64,000 nt of DNA from Isochrysis galbana (lineage: Eukaryota > Haptophyta > Isochrysidales > Isochrysidaceae). Shown here piece after piece: positions 49,353-58,331 of the stretch. The stretch lies in assembly GCA_018136815.1 (NCBI GenBank), contig CM030932.1:9238001-9302000 (forward strand). Reading direction: 5' to 3'. The translations under genes were made by a program, and so were the position numbers. Numbering within the stretch: position 1 is the stretch's first letter; each line of letters opens with the position of its first letter. The notes beneath the pieces are model-generated. The model saw nothing but the letters and a program-made list of their open reading frames with translations, ran no database searches and had not been told where the DNA came from.

Positions 49353-52300
49353 AAAAAAAAACCTTTTAATATTCTCGCCTCCCCCGTGGCACTGACTCGC
49401 ATATTCGTAGCCACGCCCCCTTCCCTTCCTCACCCTCATTCCCCGCCTTGCGGCAACTCCCCTCGTGCTCTACTTAGGGGCTCGGGATATGTGGGGGGTC
49501 CGAGCGGAGCTGTGTGCACTTGTCCTCAGCGGCGTGTTCTCCGCTCCCTCCTGTGCCACTGAGTGACCCGTTTGTTTTTAGAGTTGTTCCATGGCCCCTT
49601 GGCTTAGTGCGCGCGGCGTTCCTCTTAGATGACCTATAGTGATCGATCGCGTTCTTGGATGGTAAGTTTCCCCGGGCCGACGCTTCATGTTATGCGAGTC
49701 TTTCAGCGAGGCCAAGTGCTTTTGCTACGAGGCGGGTGTTTTCGCTCAGTTGTAGTCTGCCTTTCTCGTTTTCAATGAATACGGGGGCGCTGAGTTCTAG
49801 CGATTTCTTGAGTTTGGGCTTTCTCCCTTGAGCGGCTTTGTGCGTGCGTGCAGAGCAGTGCGCTTTTGGCGGGGTGAGGCTCCTGACTAATGTAGTGAAT
49901 CTCACTAGTGTAGACTCTAGGATAGGTATGTAGTGGTATTCGTATGACTCAAATTCTACTCTGTAGAAGTCTCTTAGTATATATTTCCACGCTATCACGT
50001 ATAGTGCTTTTAGGCTTTCGGGAGTGTTCGTACCAGGATATGCAAATAATCTATCCTTTATTTTCTGTGTGCGTGTCCTTCTGGGGGGAGGAGTGTAGTT
50101 GTTGAGGGCGTCTATGGTCTCGAAGATGGTTTTCGTCGCGGGACACCACGCTAGATGGCACGAGTTTTCGCGGTGTCGACGACATAGCCTACATATGTCT
50201 GTCTGAGTGTCTATGAATCTATTTCTAGTACCAATTCTTCTGTGTGTGATATGTTTGAAGTGGAGGTGCTTGTCTGTGTGTTTCAATAACGGCATTGTGT
50301 ATAGTTTAGCTATGTGCTTCCATTCTTCGTTTGTGATATTCAGCCTTCTCTCCCATGCTAATCTTGCCGCTTGCGGGGCGTTGCTCCGGGTCGCTTTAAG
50401 CGTGGCCTTGGTAATGTCTGCGACTGTTATCGCGTCAAGTGCGACCTTTCCTTTTCGTATGGCATATTCATCCGCGAGGGGGTACTCCATGTGCCTTGGG
50501 CCTTTGTATCCGCCCTCCCATCTGGCTGGCGGGTGATAGTGTTGGATCTCTCCGACTTCTGCCACGTTGCCGGTGTCTGTTACCTCTCCTAGGTAGTCAG
50601 TTTCGATATGTAGCCATATATTGTTTAGCTTGCTGATGTATTTTTCGTCTTCAGAAACCCTGACCTCTTTGTTCTGTGGCTCGGTCCCCGGTCTTTGAGG
50701 CGGGGTGTTTGTGTCGTGCGACTTTTGTCCTTCAGTGGCTGAAGGCGGGCGCTCTTTCGAACGCTCTATCACACGCGTTGCGTGGCCGACTATCTCGTCC
50801 CACGAGTCGAGAAAATCTTTTTTGTGTATCGAGCGTCCCTCGTGAATGAACGTTTCGGGTAGGTGTTCGAGATATGCCGAGCACTCTTTTTTGCTATACG
50901 GCGTTGTAAAAGCGCCGTCTTTGAATACGTTATGTATTACGTTGGTGTGCAACGCTTCCCATAGGCGCGCCCACGGGGCGCGCACTTTTGGGGGCGGGAT
51001 GTGGGGATTGTGCCATATTGGCTGCGATAGCGCGCCTTCCCGTGTAAGGAAGGAGGGTTGTATGTCGAGTTCCCTGAAGTTAGTAATCGCCTCCTTCCAG
51101 AAGACTGGGAGCGCCGGGTTTCCCCTGATACTTCCCGTCAATATTTTCGTGGGGATCGTGGAGAGGACTGCTCCTCTCCCTAGTCCGGTTCGGCAGAACC
51201 AAGCATCGAGCGCGTGTTTCCATAGTGCCTTTCTCGCGTTTAGGTAGTTCAAGATCCATTTAGCCTGGAGTGCTTTTACATGGGACGGCCAATCTAGAAT
51301 CCCCAGCCCTAGTGTTCTAGTTGCACTCTTATCGTGCGACACGGCGTAGTGTGGGTGTTTTATCCATTTGTTTTGTCTATTGGTGTACGGGCTTGTCCAG
51401 AGGACGGCCTCCGCCGCTTTCTTTACCCGGGTGTGAAACCATTTGGGGGCGGCCAAGGTTTGTAGCCAGTATCTTGGTATACCATATATTATGAAGTTCA
51501 CGATTGACGCCCTACCGAATATCGTCATATAGTTAGTGGCCGGCGCTAGCTTAGCGACTCTCGCGTCGATCTTGTCTGCTAATTTCGACCAAAAGGGTTT
51601 AAGCGATTCCGGCGCTCCCAGAGGGACGCCTAAGATAGTTAGGTATTCGTCGTTATTTATCCAATTGTATTTCCTCATATCCCACGGGGGCTTACGGAGC
51701 CTTTGGGATCCCATTCTCAGTCCTTGGAATTTGTCGGCGTTAGTCTTGCCGCCCGTCGCTTTCTCGTGTAGCTCCACCCATTGTAGGGACTTCTGAAGGC
51801 TCCTATAATCGCGCGCTATCAGCGCCGTGTCGTCAGCGAATTGGCTTATCTTCAGGCTGTACCCGTTTAGGTTTACGCCGCTGATTTCTTCGTCGCCGTT
51901 GATAGCGCGGGTGAGTGCCTCCGTGGTTAGGAGAAACGTGAGCGGTGACAGCGGGCAGCCTTGCGGCATGCCGCTACCCACGGTGAACGGGTAGCTTCTC
52001 CCGCCATTGGTCTTGATGGTTCGTACCGGCCGGGCGTCTTCACTCGTGAGCGCCTCCGCCAATGTCCGGAAGTCCTTCCCGAAATTCAGGAGTTTAAGGG
52101 CGAGGTGGTAGAACTCCCAACTCACTCTGTCGAACGCCTTCTCCCAGTCCAGGGCTAGAAGCAGGCCCGGATCTCCGGTCTCGTCGAGATATGCTCTTGT
52201 AAGTTGGAGGAGGTGCGTGGCCTCGCTGATGAGTCTCCTTGGGACGAATCCTAGTTGGTTTTCCGATATGATCTTTCCTATCACTTTGCTGAGTCTGCTA

Positions 52301-53145
52301 GTTAGGATTTTGGCTAATATTTTGTAGTCGCTCTGTAGCAGGGTGATGGGTCTATAATTTCGTGGATCCCGCGCATCTCCTTTCTTATAGAGTAGTATTA
52401 TGTCGCCTTCTCTCAGAGTAAACGCTAGGGTTCCCGTGACCAGCGCTTGGTTATAAAGTCTAGTTAGCAATGGAGCCGCTATCTTCTCGTGTGCTTTGTA
52501 CACTTCCGCCGGCAGTCCATCCGGGCCTGCGCTTTTTCCCAGTCCGATGCTTCTTATCGCTCGGATAGTCTCTTCCACTTCTATGTGCCCTTCCAGTCGG
52601 CGACGGTCTAGGTCGCTTATCGGGCGATCCGACAGTGTCGTCTCCAGCTGAGGTACTCTCTGCGCTTTTTTAGGGGAGTACAGCCATACGTAGTACTTGC
52701 GGAATTCTCTTCGGATCGCTTTGTCCGATGTCACGGTGTCGTGTTCCAAGTGTACTGGGGCATCCCATTTATTTGTGCGGTATAGCTCCGCCACGTTGGC
52801 CTTCCATCTGCGAGGCTTCAGTTGTGCGAAGAACTCCTTAGAGTGTAGGTCTTCCCGACGGAGCTGCCGATACAGCGGCATGTCTTTAAGCGGGATCCGC
52901 CCTCTCTCTTCTGCTATCTCTTTATGTGTTTTCGCCAACTCCTCCGTGAGCCCCTCATTTGGTCCTTGCCTTGCAAGGCGGATGTTTAGCCTTGCGGCCT
53001 TCAATTCTAATACTGACTGGATGGTGGGCTTGGCTCTCATCGCTGTTTCTTCCCTCAGGAATGTTGCTATGTTTTCTTTTGCGTTGGCCCATATGATTTC
53101 TATGTTGCCCCCTTCCTCTATCTTTCGATCGGCGGTCCGCAACAG
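49353..53145 (-). mobile_element. Non-LTR retrotransposon (LINE), 5'-truncated
   Basis: A 3.8 kb minus-strand insertion flanked by a perfect 17-bp duplication. Its 3' UTR (49353-49689) shares landmarks with the second copy's UTR at 27994-28465 and ends in a GGTTTTTTTTTT tract on the element's sense strand rather than poly-A. The 5' end falls in the middle of coding sequence (just before the frame reads ADRKIEEGGN), so the element is truncated, as usual for target-primed integration. Confidence 0.9.
49690..53145 (-). CDS. LINE reverse transcriptase polyprotein (ORF2-like)
   Basis: About 1150 codons open from the element's truncated 5' end to the stop at 49690. The frame by chance continues through the target duplication to 53373. 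Reverse transcriptase motifs appear in order: GKSAGPDGLPAEVYK; GDIILLYKKGDARDPRNYRP; LLALDWEKAFDRVSW; GMPQGCPLSPLTFLL; FADDTALIARDY (catalytic DD, about 51825-51845); and LGVPLGA. A long C-terminal domain follows, with a CCHC-like zinc knuckle CRLCRRHRENSCHLAWC (about 50150-50193). No apurinic-type endonuclease is seen, as expected if it lay in the missing 5' part. The RT style (L1/Tx1-like) suggests an APE-type LINE. The long intact frame implies a recent insertion. Confidence 0.9.
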   Translation of the reverse strand: MLRTADRKIEEGGNIEIIWANAKENIATFLREETAMRAKPTIQSVLELKAARLNIRLARQGPNEGLTEELAKTHKEIAEERGRIPLKDMPLYRQLRREDLHSKEFFAQLKPRRWKANVAELYRTNKWDAPVHLEHDTVTSDKAIRREFRKYYVWLYSPKKAQRVPQLETTLSDRPISDLDRRRLEGHIEVEETIRAIRSIGLGKSAGPDGLPAEVYKAHEKIAAPLLTRLYNQALVTGTLAFTLREGDIILLYKKGDARDPRNYRPITLLQSDYKILAKILTSRLSKVIGKIISENQLGFVPRRLISEATHLLQLTRAYLDETGDPGLLLALDWEKAFDRVSWEFYHLALKLLNFGKDFRTLAEALTSEDARPVRTIKTNGGRSYPFTVGSGMPQGCPLSPLTFLLTTEALTRAINGDEEISGVNLNGYSLKISQFADDTALIARDYRSLQKSLQWVELHEKATGGKTNADKFQGLRMGSQRLRKPPWDMRKYNWINNDEYLTILGVPLGAPESLKPFWSKLADKIDARVAKLAPATNYMTIFGRASIVNFIIYGIPRYWLQTLAAPKWFHTRVKKAAEAVLWTSPYTNRQNKWIKHPHYAVSHDKSATRTLGLGILDWPSHVKALQAKWILNYLNARKALWKHALDAWFCRTGLGRGAVLSTIPTKILTGSIRGNPALPVFWKEAITNFRELDIQPSFLTREGALSQPIWHNPHIPPPKVRAPWARLWEALHTNVIHNVFKDGAFTTPYSKKECSAYLEHLPETFIHEGRSIHKKDFLDSWDEIVGHATRVIERSKERPPSATEGQKSHDTNTPPQRPGTEPQNKEVRVSEDEKYISKLNNIWLHIETDYLGEVTDTGNVAEVGEIQHYHPPARWEGGYKGPRHMEYPLADEYAIRKGKVALDAITVADITKATLKATRSNAPQAARLAWERRLNITNEEWKHIAKLYTMPLLKHTDKHLHFKHITHRRIGTRNRFIDTQTDICRLCRRHRENSCHLAWCPATKTIFETIDALNNYTPPPRRTRTQKIKDRLFAYPGTNTPESLKALYVIAWKYILRDFYRVEFESYEYHYIPILESTLVRFTTLVRSLTPPKAHCSARTHKAAQGRKPKLKKSLELSAPVFIENEKGRLQLSENTRLVAKALGLAERLA

Positions 53146-53162
53146 GGTCGAGTAAACATACA
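53146..53162. repeat. LINE target-site duplication, right copy
   Basis: GGTCGAGTAAACATACA, exact copy of 49336-49352. Sequence to the right (53163 on) is presumably the original 3' flank of the ankyrin gene. Confidence 0.9.
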
Positions 53163-53946
53163 TAAGCAGTGGTGTCTTTGGCCTCTGCCGCGCCCCAATA
53201 GGAGTCGAGGAGCGAATAGTATTTTTCACTGACATTGTGTCTAACATCCCCAACACCGTCCTTGTGGACCCGATGTGTTTGTCTTGGCGTGGGGCACGGC
53301 ATGTGACAGCCATACATCGCACTACACTAGATAAATAAAATACCGATCGTGTTGTGGGTAGAGCGCATGTCACGAGCCATTTTTAGCAAGATGCTCTCTC
53401 GGTACCGGTACTTCCGGCCCATCGTCTCCCCGGAGCCTCCCCCCCCCCCCCCCCCCCGCCAACCCTTTTTTCCCCCCGCGACTCTCCCCGTTTCCCCCCG
53501 CGCCCCCCCTGAGGGGTCCACTCGCGCAGCCCCTGTCGCTTCCCTCCGCGTCTTGCAGAGTCTTGCGCCCCCCCCCCCCCCTCCCCCCCCCCTTTTTTGA
53601 GGTCTTTCGGCCATGGTCGTTGTGGCACGGAATGCTGCGACTGCGCCTTTCTATCCCGCCTATGCCTATAGCCTATATATGCCTATGCGCTGTGCGCTGA
53701 GAGCTGAGAGCTGAGAAAGATCTTACAAGAAAACGGTCGGGCCAACCCGGGGCGCGAGCGACTGACTGCGCAACGAGCAGCCCTTTCTTCTTTATTCTTC
53801 GCAGGCAGGTAAAGTAGTGGCTGGAGAGCTAGAGAGCTGGCGCTCGTTTCCTTCTTCCTTCCCTGTCTCTCTGCTGACATCTAGCGCATATATTTCAAAA
53901 GAAAATTGCTACAGAAAAAAACAAAAGTGTGCGTGCTTCCGGCGGC
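53163..53946. other. Intergenic with poly-C tracts
   Basis: No supported gene. Poly-C runs at 53440-53457 and 53567-53592; repeated CTATGCCTATAGCCTATATATGCC words at 53660-53690. Contains the promoter of the FKBP gene. Confidence 0.5.
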
Positions 53947-54618
53947 ATGAGGAGTGTGCTGCGGCAGCTCTCTGGCCACCACTCGCCTGCTGGGATGCGG
54001 CGCGGCCAGCGCGTCGGACAGGTCGCCGTGCGCTCTCTGAGTCATCTCTCGTTTGCATTGGCGAACCGACGCCCGGTACCCTCGCTCCGCCGCCCGGCGC
54101 TGTCAGCTGCAGCTAGCGAGCGATGGCGCCACTCTGAAGCGGCCGAGGACGCTGAGCTCGGCGACTGGACACTGCTGCCCAATGGCGTTCGCATGCAGGT
54201 GCTCGAGCGAAGCACTCACGACGAACGGCCCGTCACACAAGGGCAAACCGTCCGCATTGCCTACGTCGTGAGGCTGGACGACGGGACAGAGTGTGCTCGC
54301 GCCCAGGCCAGCTTCCGATTAGGCCGTGGTGCAGTGTGTGAGGCGTTGGACCAAGGAGTTGTTGGCATGTGCGTGGGTGATGTGCGCAGACTGCGTGCAT
54401 CTGGCTACATGCGTCGAGGCCCAGCATTGGCGGCAGCTCCTGAGGGTGAGATTCTTGAGTACGAGGTCCAGCTTACAGGAGCAGTCCACCACATGGAAAT
54501 TGTGACCATCCCCAAGCCAGGAAGTGATGACCCGCTCCAGATGATGTGGGAATTTTCTCGACGTTCGCTGATGTCTGTCATAAGCGGCAAAAAGCCGACT
54601 TCAACGAGGAAGAATTGA
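53947..54618 (+). CDS. FKBP-type peptidyl-prolyl isomerase, organelle-targeted
   Basis: A 223-residue protein from the ATG at 53947; the upstream GTG is not used. The N-terminus MRSVLRQLSGHHSPAGMRRG is Arg/Ser/His-rich without acidic residues, a mitochondrial-type presequence. The FKBP core has GDWTLLPNGVRMQVLERS, VTQGQTVRIAYVVRLDDGTE, RLGRGAVCEALDQGVVGMCV, GDVRRLRASGYMRRG and an EGEILEYEVQLTG end, in canonical order. Several active-site aromatics of canonical FKBP12 (FDSS, VIxGW) are replaced (CARAQ, VCEAL), so catalytic activity may be weak and a chaperone role is possible. The ending (LMSVISGKKPTSTRKN) is basic. No intron. Confidence 0.85.
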   Translation: MRSVLRQLSGHHSPAGMRRGQRVGQVAVRSLSHLSFALANRRPVPSLRRPALSAAASERWRHSEAAEDAELGDWTLLPNGVRMQVLERSTHDERPVTQGQTVRIAYVVRLDDGTECARAQASFRLGRGAVCEALDQGVVGMCVGDVRRLRASGYMRRGPALAAAPEGEILEYEVQLTGAVHHMEIVTIPKPGSDDPLQMMWEFSRRSLMSVISGKKPTSTRKN

Positions 54619-55119
54619 TCCCTTGTTCTCAGACTGTGCATCCGTTCCGTAGTTGATTCGATCCGTGTTTTGATCACGCCAAGTCATGCTGCCATGGAGT
54701 CTGCCTCGGTTGCCACAATGCGTAAGTTGCATTGAAGGGGAAATCACAGGGAATTAAAGGTCATCGTGACACCCACCTTCATGCTTTCTAAGATGATTTT
54801 CTCATGGAGCGACTTCTTTCGCACTTCACTCAGTGACTGCACGTGCTGAATGCTAAATCTTCGGAGAGAGAAAACTCGTTCACAGCCAAACGAGCGGTAC
54901 GTTCACGTTCGTTTGGCTTTGATGGTGCTCGGTATTGTCATATGAGCTTCTCTTAGTAGTAGCGCCAAATCCACGTACGTGGGTTGGAACACCGTATCGA
55001 GCATTGTGGTTGTTGGTCTGTGGGGAGATGTTGTGCGTGTGGGCTTGTGAGCAGTTGGTTGACCATGGTTCACATGGTGCATGGTGCATGGTGCTACTCT
55101 CACTCTCACTCTCTACTTT
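54619..55119. other. Intergenic, no gene seen
   Basis: No supported gene between the FKBP gene and the repeat cluster at 55120. Confidence 0.4.
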
Positions 55120-55295
55120 TCGTAAAAATAAACTTAAAGTAGTAATATTCTTACCGCACACGCAGCCATGGACCCACTACTTTCACGCAGCAAACTTTCT
55201 ACACCCCCACTCCCCCGGCCCTTCCCCCCCCCACCATCAGGCGACTCCCCCCGTGCACCGTGCACTACTAGGGGGATAGGGGTGAAGGGCTTAGA
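55120..55295 (-). repeat. Dispersed repeat family R, copy 3
   Basis: Reverse orientation: AATATTCTTACCGCACACGC, TTTCTACACCCCCACTCCCC and TAGGGGGATAGGGGTGAAGG. It stops at GGGCTTAGATTTGCAG, without the CATATCTAAG extension of other copies. Confidence 0.7.
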
Positions 55296-55506
55296 TTTGC
55301 AGATGCATTAGCATTAGATATCAGGTAGGGGTAGGGGGGCCTAACTCCTAACTAATGGAATTACTAATGGGAGGACCTTGATGTTGAAAGGCCCACCCGC
55401 GTAGAATTGCCCACAGAACAAGCATTGCTGGTTCTTGGTCTCCGTGCGACGCGCCGGCATCTCCACAATGGTCGACTAGAGCAACGAGTTGCCCTGGAGC
55501 GTCTCC

Positions 55507-55645
55507 AAGGTCACGTTCCGTCGAATATGGAATAAATAAAATATTTAATGTTATATCCTAGTCAACCCCACTAGCTAATCGGACACAACTTTTCCGTCCC
55601 GGAATGTCGCCATGCCTGACGAGCCAGGTGTGCAGGCGGCGTGTC
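55507..55645 (+). repeat. Solo Y-type end joined to truncated Z repeat
   Basis: Bases 55507-55530 (AAGGTCACGTTCCGTCGAAT) are one terminus of the MITE/Y family with no partner nearby. From 55549 (TTATATCCTAGTCAACCCCA to GACGAGCCAGGTGT, about 55640) the sequence is copy 3 of repeat Z. The two are 20 bp apart. Confidence 0.65.
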
Positions 55646-55769
55646 CCGGTCCCCGGTGGTCTAGTTCCCTTCTTCCTCCTGCGCGCCTGCGCCACCGGGG
55701 GGACCGGGAAAGGAGCGGCGCGCGCTCCATGACCCCATCAGTCTACTGATAGTTGTACTGAGTCGAAAA

Positions 55770-56180
55770 AAAGAAAAAACTTTATAATATTCTTACTTCT
55801 TACCGCACTTGCGGCGCATGGACCCACTACTTTAAAGCAGGACACTTTCTACACCCCCATTCCCCCGGCCCTTCCCTCCCCGCCATCAGGCGGCTCCCCC
55901 CGTACACTACTAACTAGGGGGATAGGGGTGAAGGGCTTAGATATGGTCCGGTGGCCCGCGCCCCCCCCGGTGATCCGTTCCCCCCTTCCTCCTACGCCTC
56001 CGGCCCGGGCTGGCGGCGGACTCTGTCTCGACTTATCCTGTAAACAGGCGCGAGACTTACCGATTTTTCGGTGGTCGGAGCTCTCGCTCCGCCCACCCCC
56101 TTCTCCGCGCTCTCTCTCCCCTCTCCTGCGGCACGCGCGATGGCGCGCCTGCGGCAGGCCTGCAGCTGCCCTTTGGCGGC
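55770..56180 (-). repeat. Dispersed repeat family R, copy 4 (long form)
   Basis: Inverted long copy matching 36220-36650 (AATATTCTTACTTCTTACCG, ATATGGTCCGGTGGCCCGCG, TTATCCTGTAAACAGGCGCG, CGATTTTTCGGTGGTCGGAG, CACGCGCGATGGCGCGCCTG). It ends 18 bp before the hAT element. Confidence 0.75.
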
Positions 56181-56190
56181 CCCTTGCGGC

Positions 56191-56198
56191 CCTTGGAG
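56191..56198. repeat. hAT target-site duplication, left copy
   Basis: CCTTGGAG immediately before the CAGGGCG terminus; identical to 59428-59435. Confidence 0.85.
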
Positions 56199-56670
56199 CA
56201 GGGCGTATGGGTTCACGTTTACCCGGTGTTGACCCACTTTGCGTTAACACCTCCATTGGCTAGGTGTGGCACATGCGTTAACACCTCAATCTGCAAGTGT
56301 TGGTACCAGCAGCGGGTTAACACCACACTGCCGGTGCTGTGTACTACTGTGCACCCACGCACCCACGCACTCACGCACCCACTGAATGCTACGTGCCGCG
56401 CGTGCGAGCGCACGAGGAGCTGCACGGCCAAGTGGCAAGTGGGGAGTTGCTCTTCGGCACGGGCACCATGGCCAACTTGGAGCTTGCGCGGCTGCACCGC
56501 TGCACCTGCTGCTGCGCGCGCTGCGCTGCTGCCGCTGCAAAGTCGCGTTCCGTCAAAAGAGGACCACAATCTGTTTTCTTTTAAGTTGTAGTATGAACAA
56601 TATTGGTACAAAACAAGGCTGTGTATAGAAACTTTTTTTTTAAAATAAAGTCGCCGTATACGAGATGTTT

Positions 56671-57345
56671 CGTTTACGCAGCACATGTGATTACTTGCAA
56701 TCATTGAGCACGCCGTGCGTATGCGCATCGACTTCCCCCTCGCGAGGGCGCCGTGCGTGCGCATAGAAACTTTTTTCCCTAAGGCCCACATTAACGTAAA
56801 GTAGCCATATACGAGATGTTTCGTTTGCGCAGCACGTGTGATTGCTTGCAATCATTGTGCACGCCGTGCGTATGCACATCGGCTTCCCCCCCCCCGCGGG
56901 GCGCCGTGCGTGCGCATAGCAACTTCCAGGAAGGTGCACGCCGTGCGTTCACTCTTTTCGCGGGGGAACTCTGGGCGCGGAGGACGGGCGGAACAAAGTG
57001 TGATTGCGTTTCGTTTACGCAGCACATGTGATTACTTGCAATCATTGAGCACGCCGTGCGTATGCGCATCGACTTCCCCCTCGCGAGGGCGCCGTGCGTG
57101 CGCATAGAAACTTTTTTCCCTAAGGCCCACATTAACGTAAAGTAGCCATATACGAGATGTTTCGTTTGCGCAGCACGTGTGATTGCTTGCAATCATTGTG
57201 CACGCCGTGCGTATGCACATCGACTTCCCCCCCCCGCGGGGCGCCGTGCGTGCGCATAGCAACTTCCAGGAAGGTGCACGCCGTGCGTTCACTCTTTCCG
57301 CGGGGGGACTCTGGACGCAGAGGCGGTCGGGAACCGCGGGGGCAC
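56671..57345. repeat. 341-bp tandem duplication inside Y2
   Basis: CGTTTACGCAGCACATGTGA starts at 56671 and again at 57012. The two units are nearly identical, and each itself contains two related halves (ACTTGCAATCATTGAGCACG and GCTTGCAATCATTGTGCACG) with GC-rich hairpins (CGCACGGCGC...GCGCCGTGCG). Confidence 0.9.
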
Positions 57346-57560
57346 CCCTGGGACCGGGGAAAATATTACCGTATATTGCGAAAACACTGACGTAAACGAT
57401 CGAGGTCTTGGGGTCTCTCCGCTCCCCCGGGGCCCCCTCCCCCGGGTCCCCTCCTCCCCCCTCTCATCGACCTACCAGAGAGAGACGGCTCCTACTGCCT
57501 GCCTCCCTCCTCCCTCCTCGCTCACCCTCCAGCTCTCTCCTCGCCCTCGTCTTCCTCACG

Positions 57561-58331
57561 ATGGTGGCGACTCGGCGCGCATCGGTACGGTCCTCCGTCC
57601 TCTCGTCTCGTGCTCCTGCTCGCTGGTTTCGTTCGACTCGCTCGACACCGCCACCTGTCGACTGGACGCCGAGCGCAAGCGCTGCTCGCACGACTCGTTC
57701 CTCTTCTTGCTCCAAGGGCGCGGCGGAGGAGGCGGATCCTGTTCGCGTTCCTGATGCCGAGGAGGAGGCCCTTTCCCCGACCGATGAGGCCACCACCACC
57801 ACCACCGACGAGGACTCCGGGCCTGTGGGAGGAGAAGAGGAGAACGAGGACTGTGCGTCGGACGCTCCAGGTCTTCTTGTTCCCATCGCGCGGGTTGCGG
57901 ATGTCGAGGAGCCAGCCGAGTCGATGGAGGAGGTCGAGACCGCCCACGCGCTCGCTCTCGCCGATGAGAAGGAAGCCGAGGAAGAGGACGAGAAGGCGGA
58001 GAAGGCGGAGAATGAGAAGACGGCTGCGTCCGACGCACCAGTCGGAGAAGTCTTCACTCGGTTCGAAGAGGCCACGCCGCTCGTGCAGCTGGAAGAGGCC
58101 ACGCAGCTCGAGGAGGAGGAGAAGGGCGAGACCGCCGAGGAGGCCGAGACCGCCGAGGCGCCCGCTCCTGCCAAGGCGAACGAAAAGGAGGGTGAGGAGA
58201 AGACGGAGGAGAAGGAAGAGGAGACGTCCGACGCAGCCGCTCAGGAGGGGTTGGAGGTGGCCACGCAGCTGGAGGAAGTGACTCAGCTCGAGGAGTCCGC
58301 GGAGACCGCAGCCGAGCCGACCTCGTCCTGA
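57561..58331 (+). CDS. Acidic low-complexity protein, cargo of Y2
   Basis: 256 residues from the ATG at 57561 (MVATRRASVRSSVLSSRAPA); the frame is open further upstream without an ATG. After a basic Ser/Arg-rich N-terminus of about 50 residues the protein is strongly acidic: EEEALSPTDEATTTTTDEDS, EEDEKAEKAENEKTAASD, and repeated TQLEE-type units (EEATPLVQLEEATQLEEEE, LEVATQLEEVTQLEESAETA). No family recognised and no transposase motifs. GC-rich codon use makes chance frames likely on the opposite strand too. It may be a captured host exon set or element-encoded. Confidence 0.45.
   Translation: MVATRRASVRSSVLSSRAPARWFRSTRSTPPPVDWTPSASAARTTRSSSCSKGAAEEADPVRVPDAEEEALSPTDEATTTTTDEDSGPVGGEEENEDCASDAPGLLVPIARVADVEEPAESMEEVETAHALALADEKEAEEEDEKAEKAENEKTAASDAPVGEVFTRFEEATPLVQLEEATQLEEEEKGETAEEAETAEAPAPAKANEKEGEEKTEEKEEETSDAAAQEGLEVATQLEEVTQLEESAETAAEPTSS

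Noticed and set aside
53146-53373. N-terminal extension of the LINE protein beyond the target duplication
   Set aside because: Sequence right of 53145 is the duplicated target and host DNA; the open frame there is fortuitous.
57464-58174. Minus-strand Ser/Ala-rich frame opposite the acidic ORF
   Set aside because: Mirror of a GC-biased codon pattern on the plus strand; no start or motif support.
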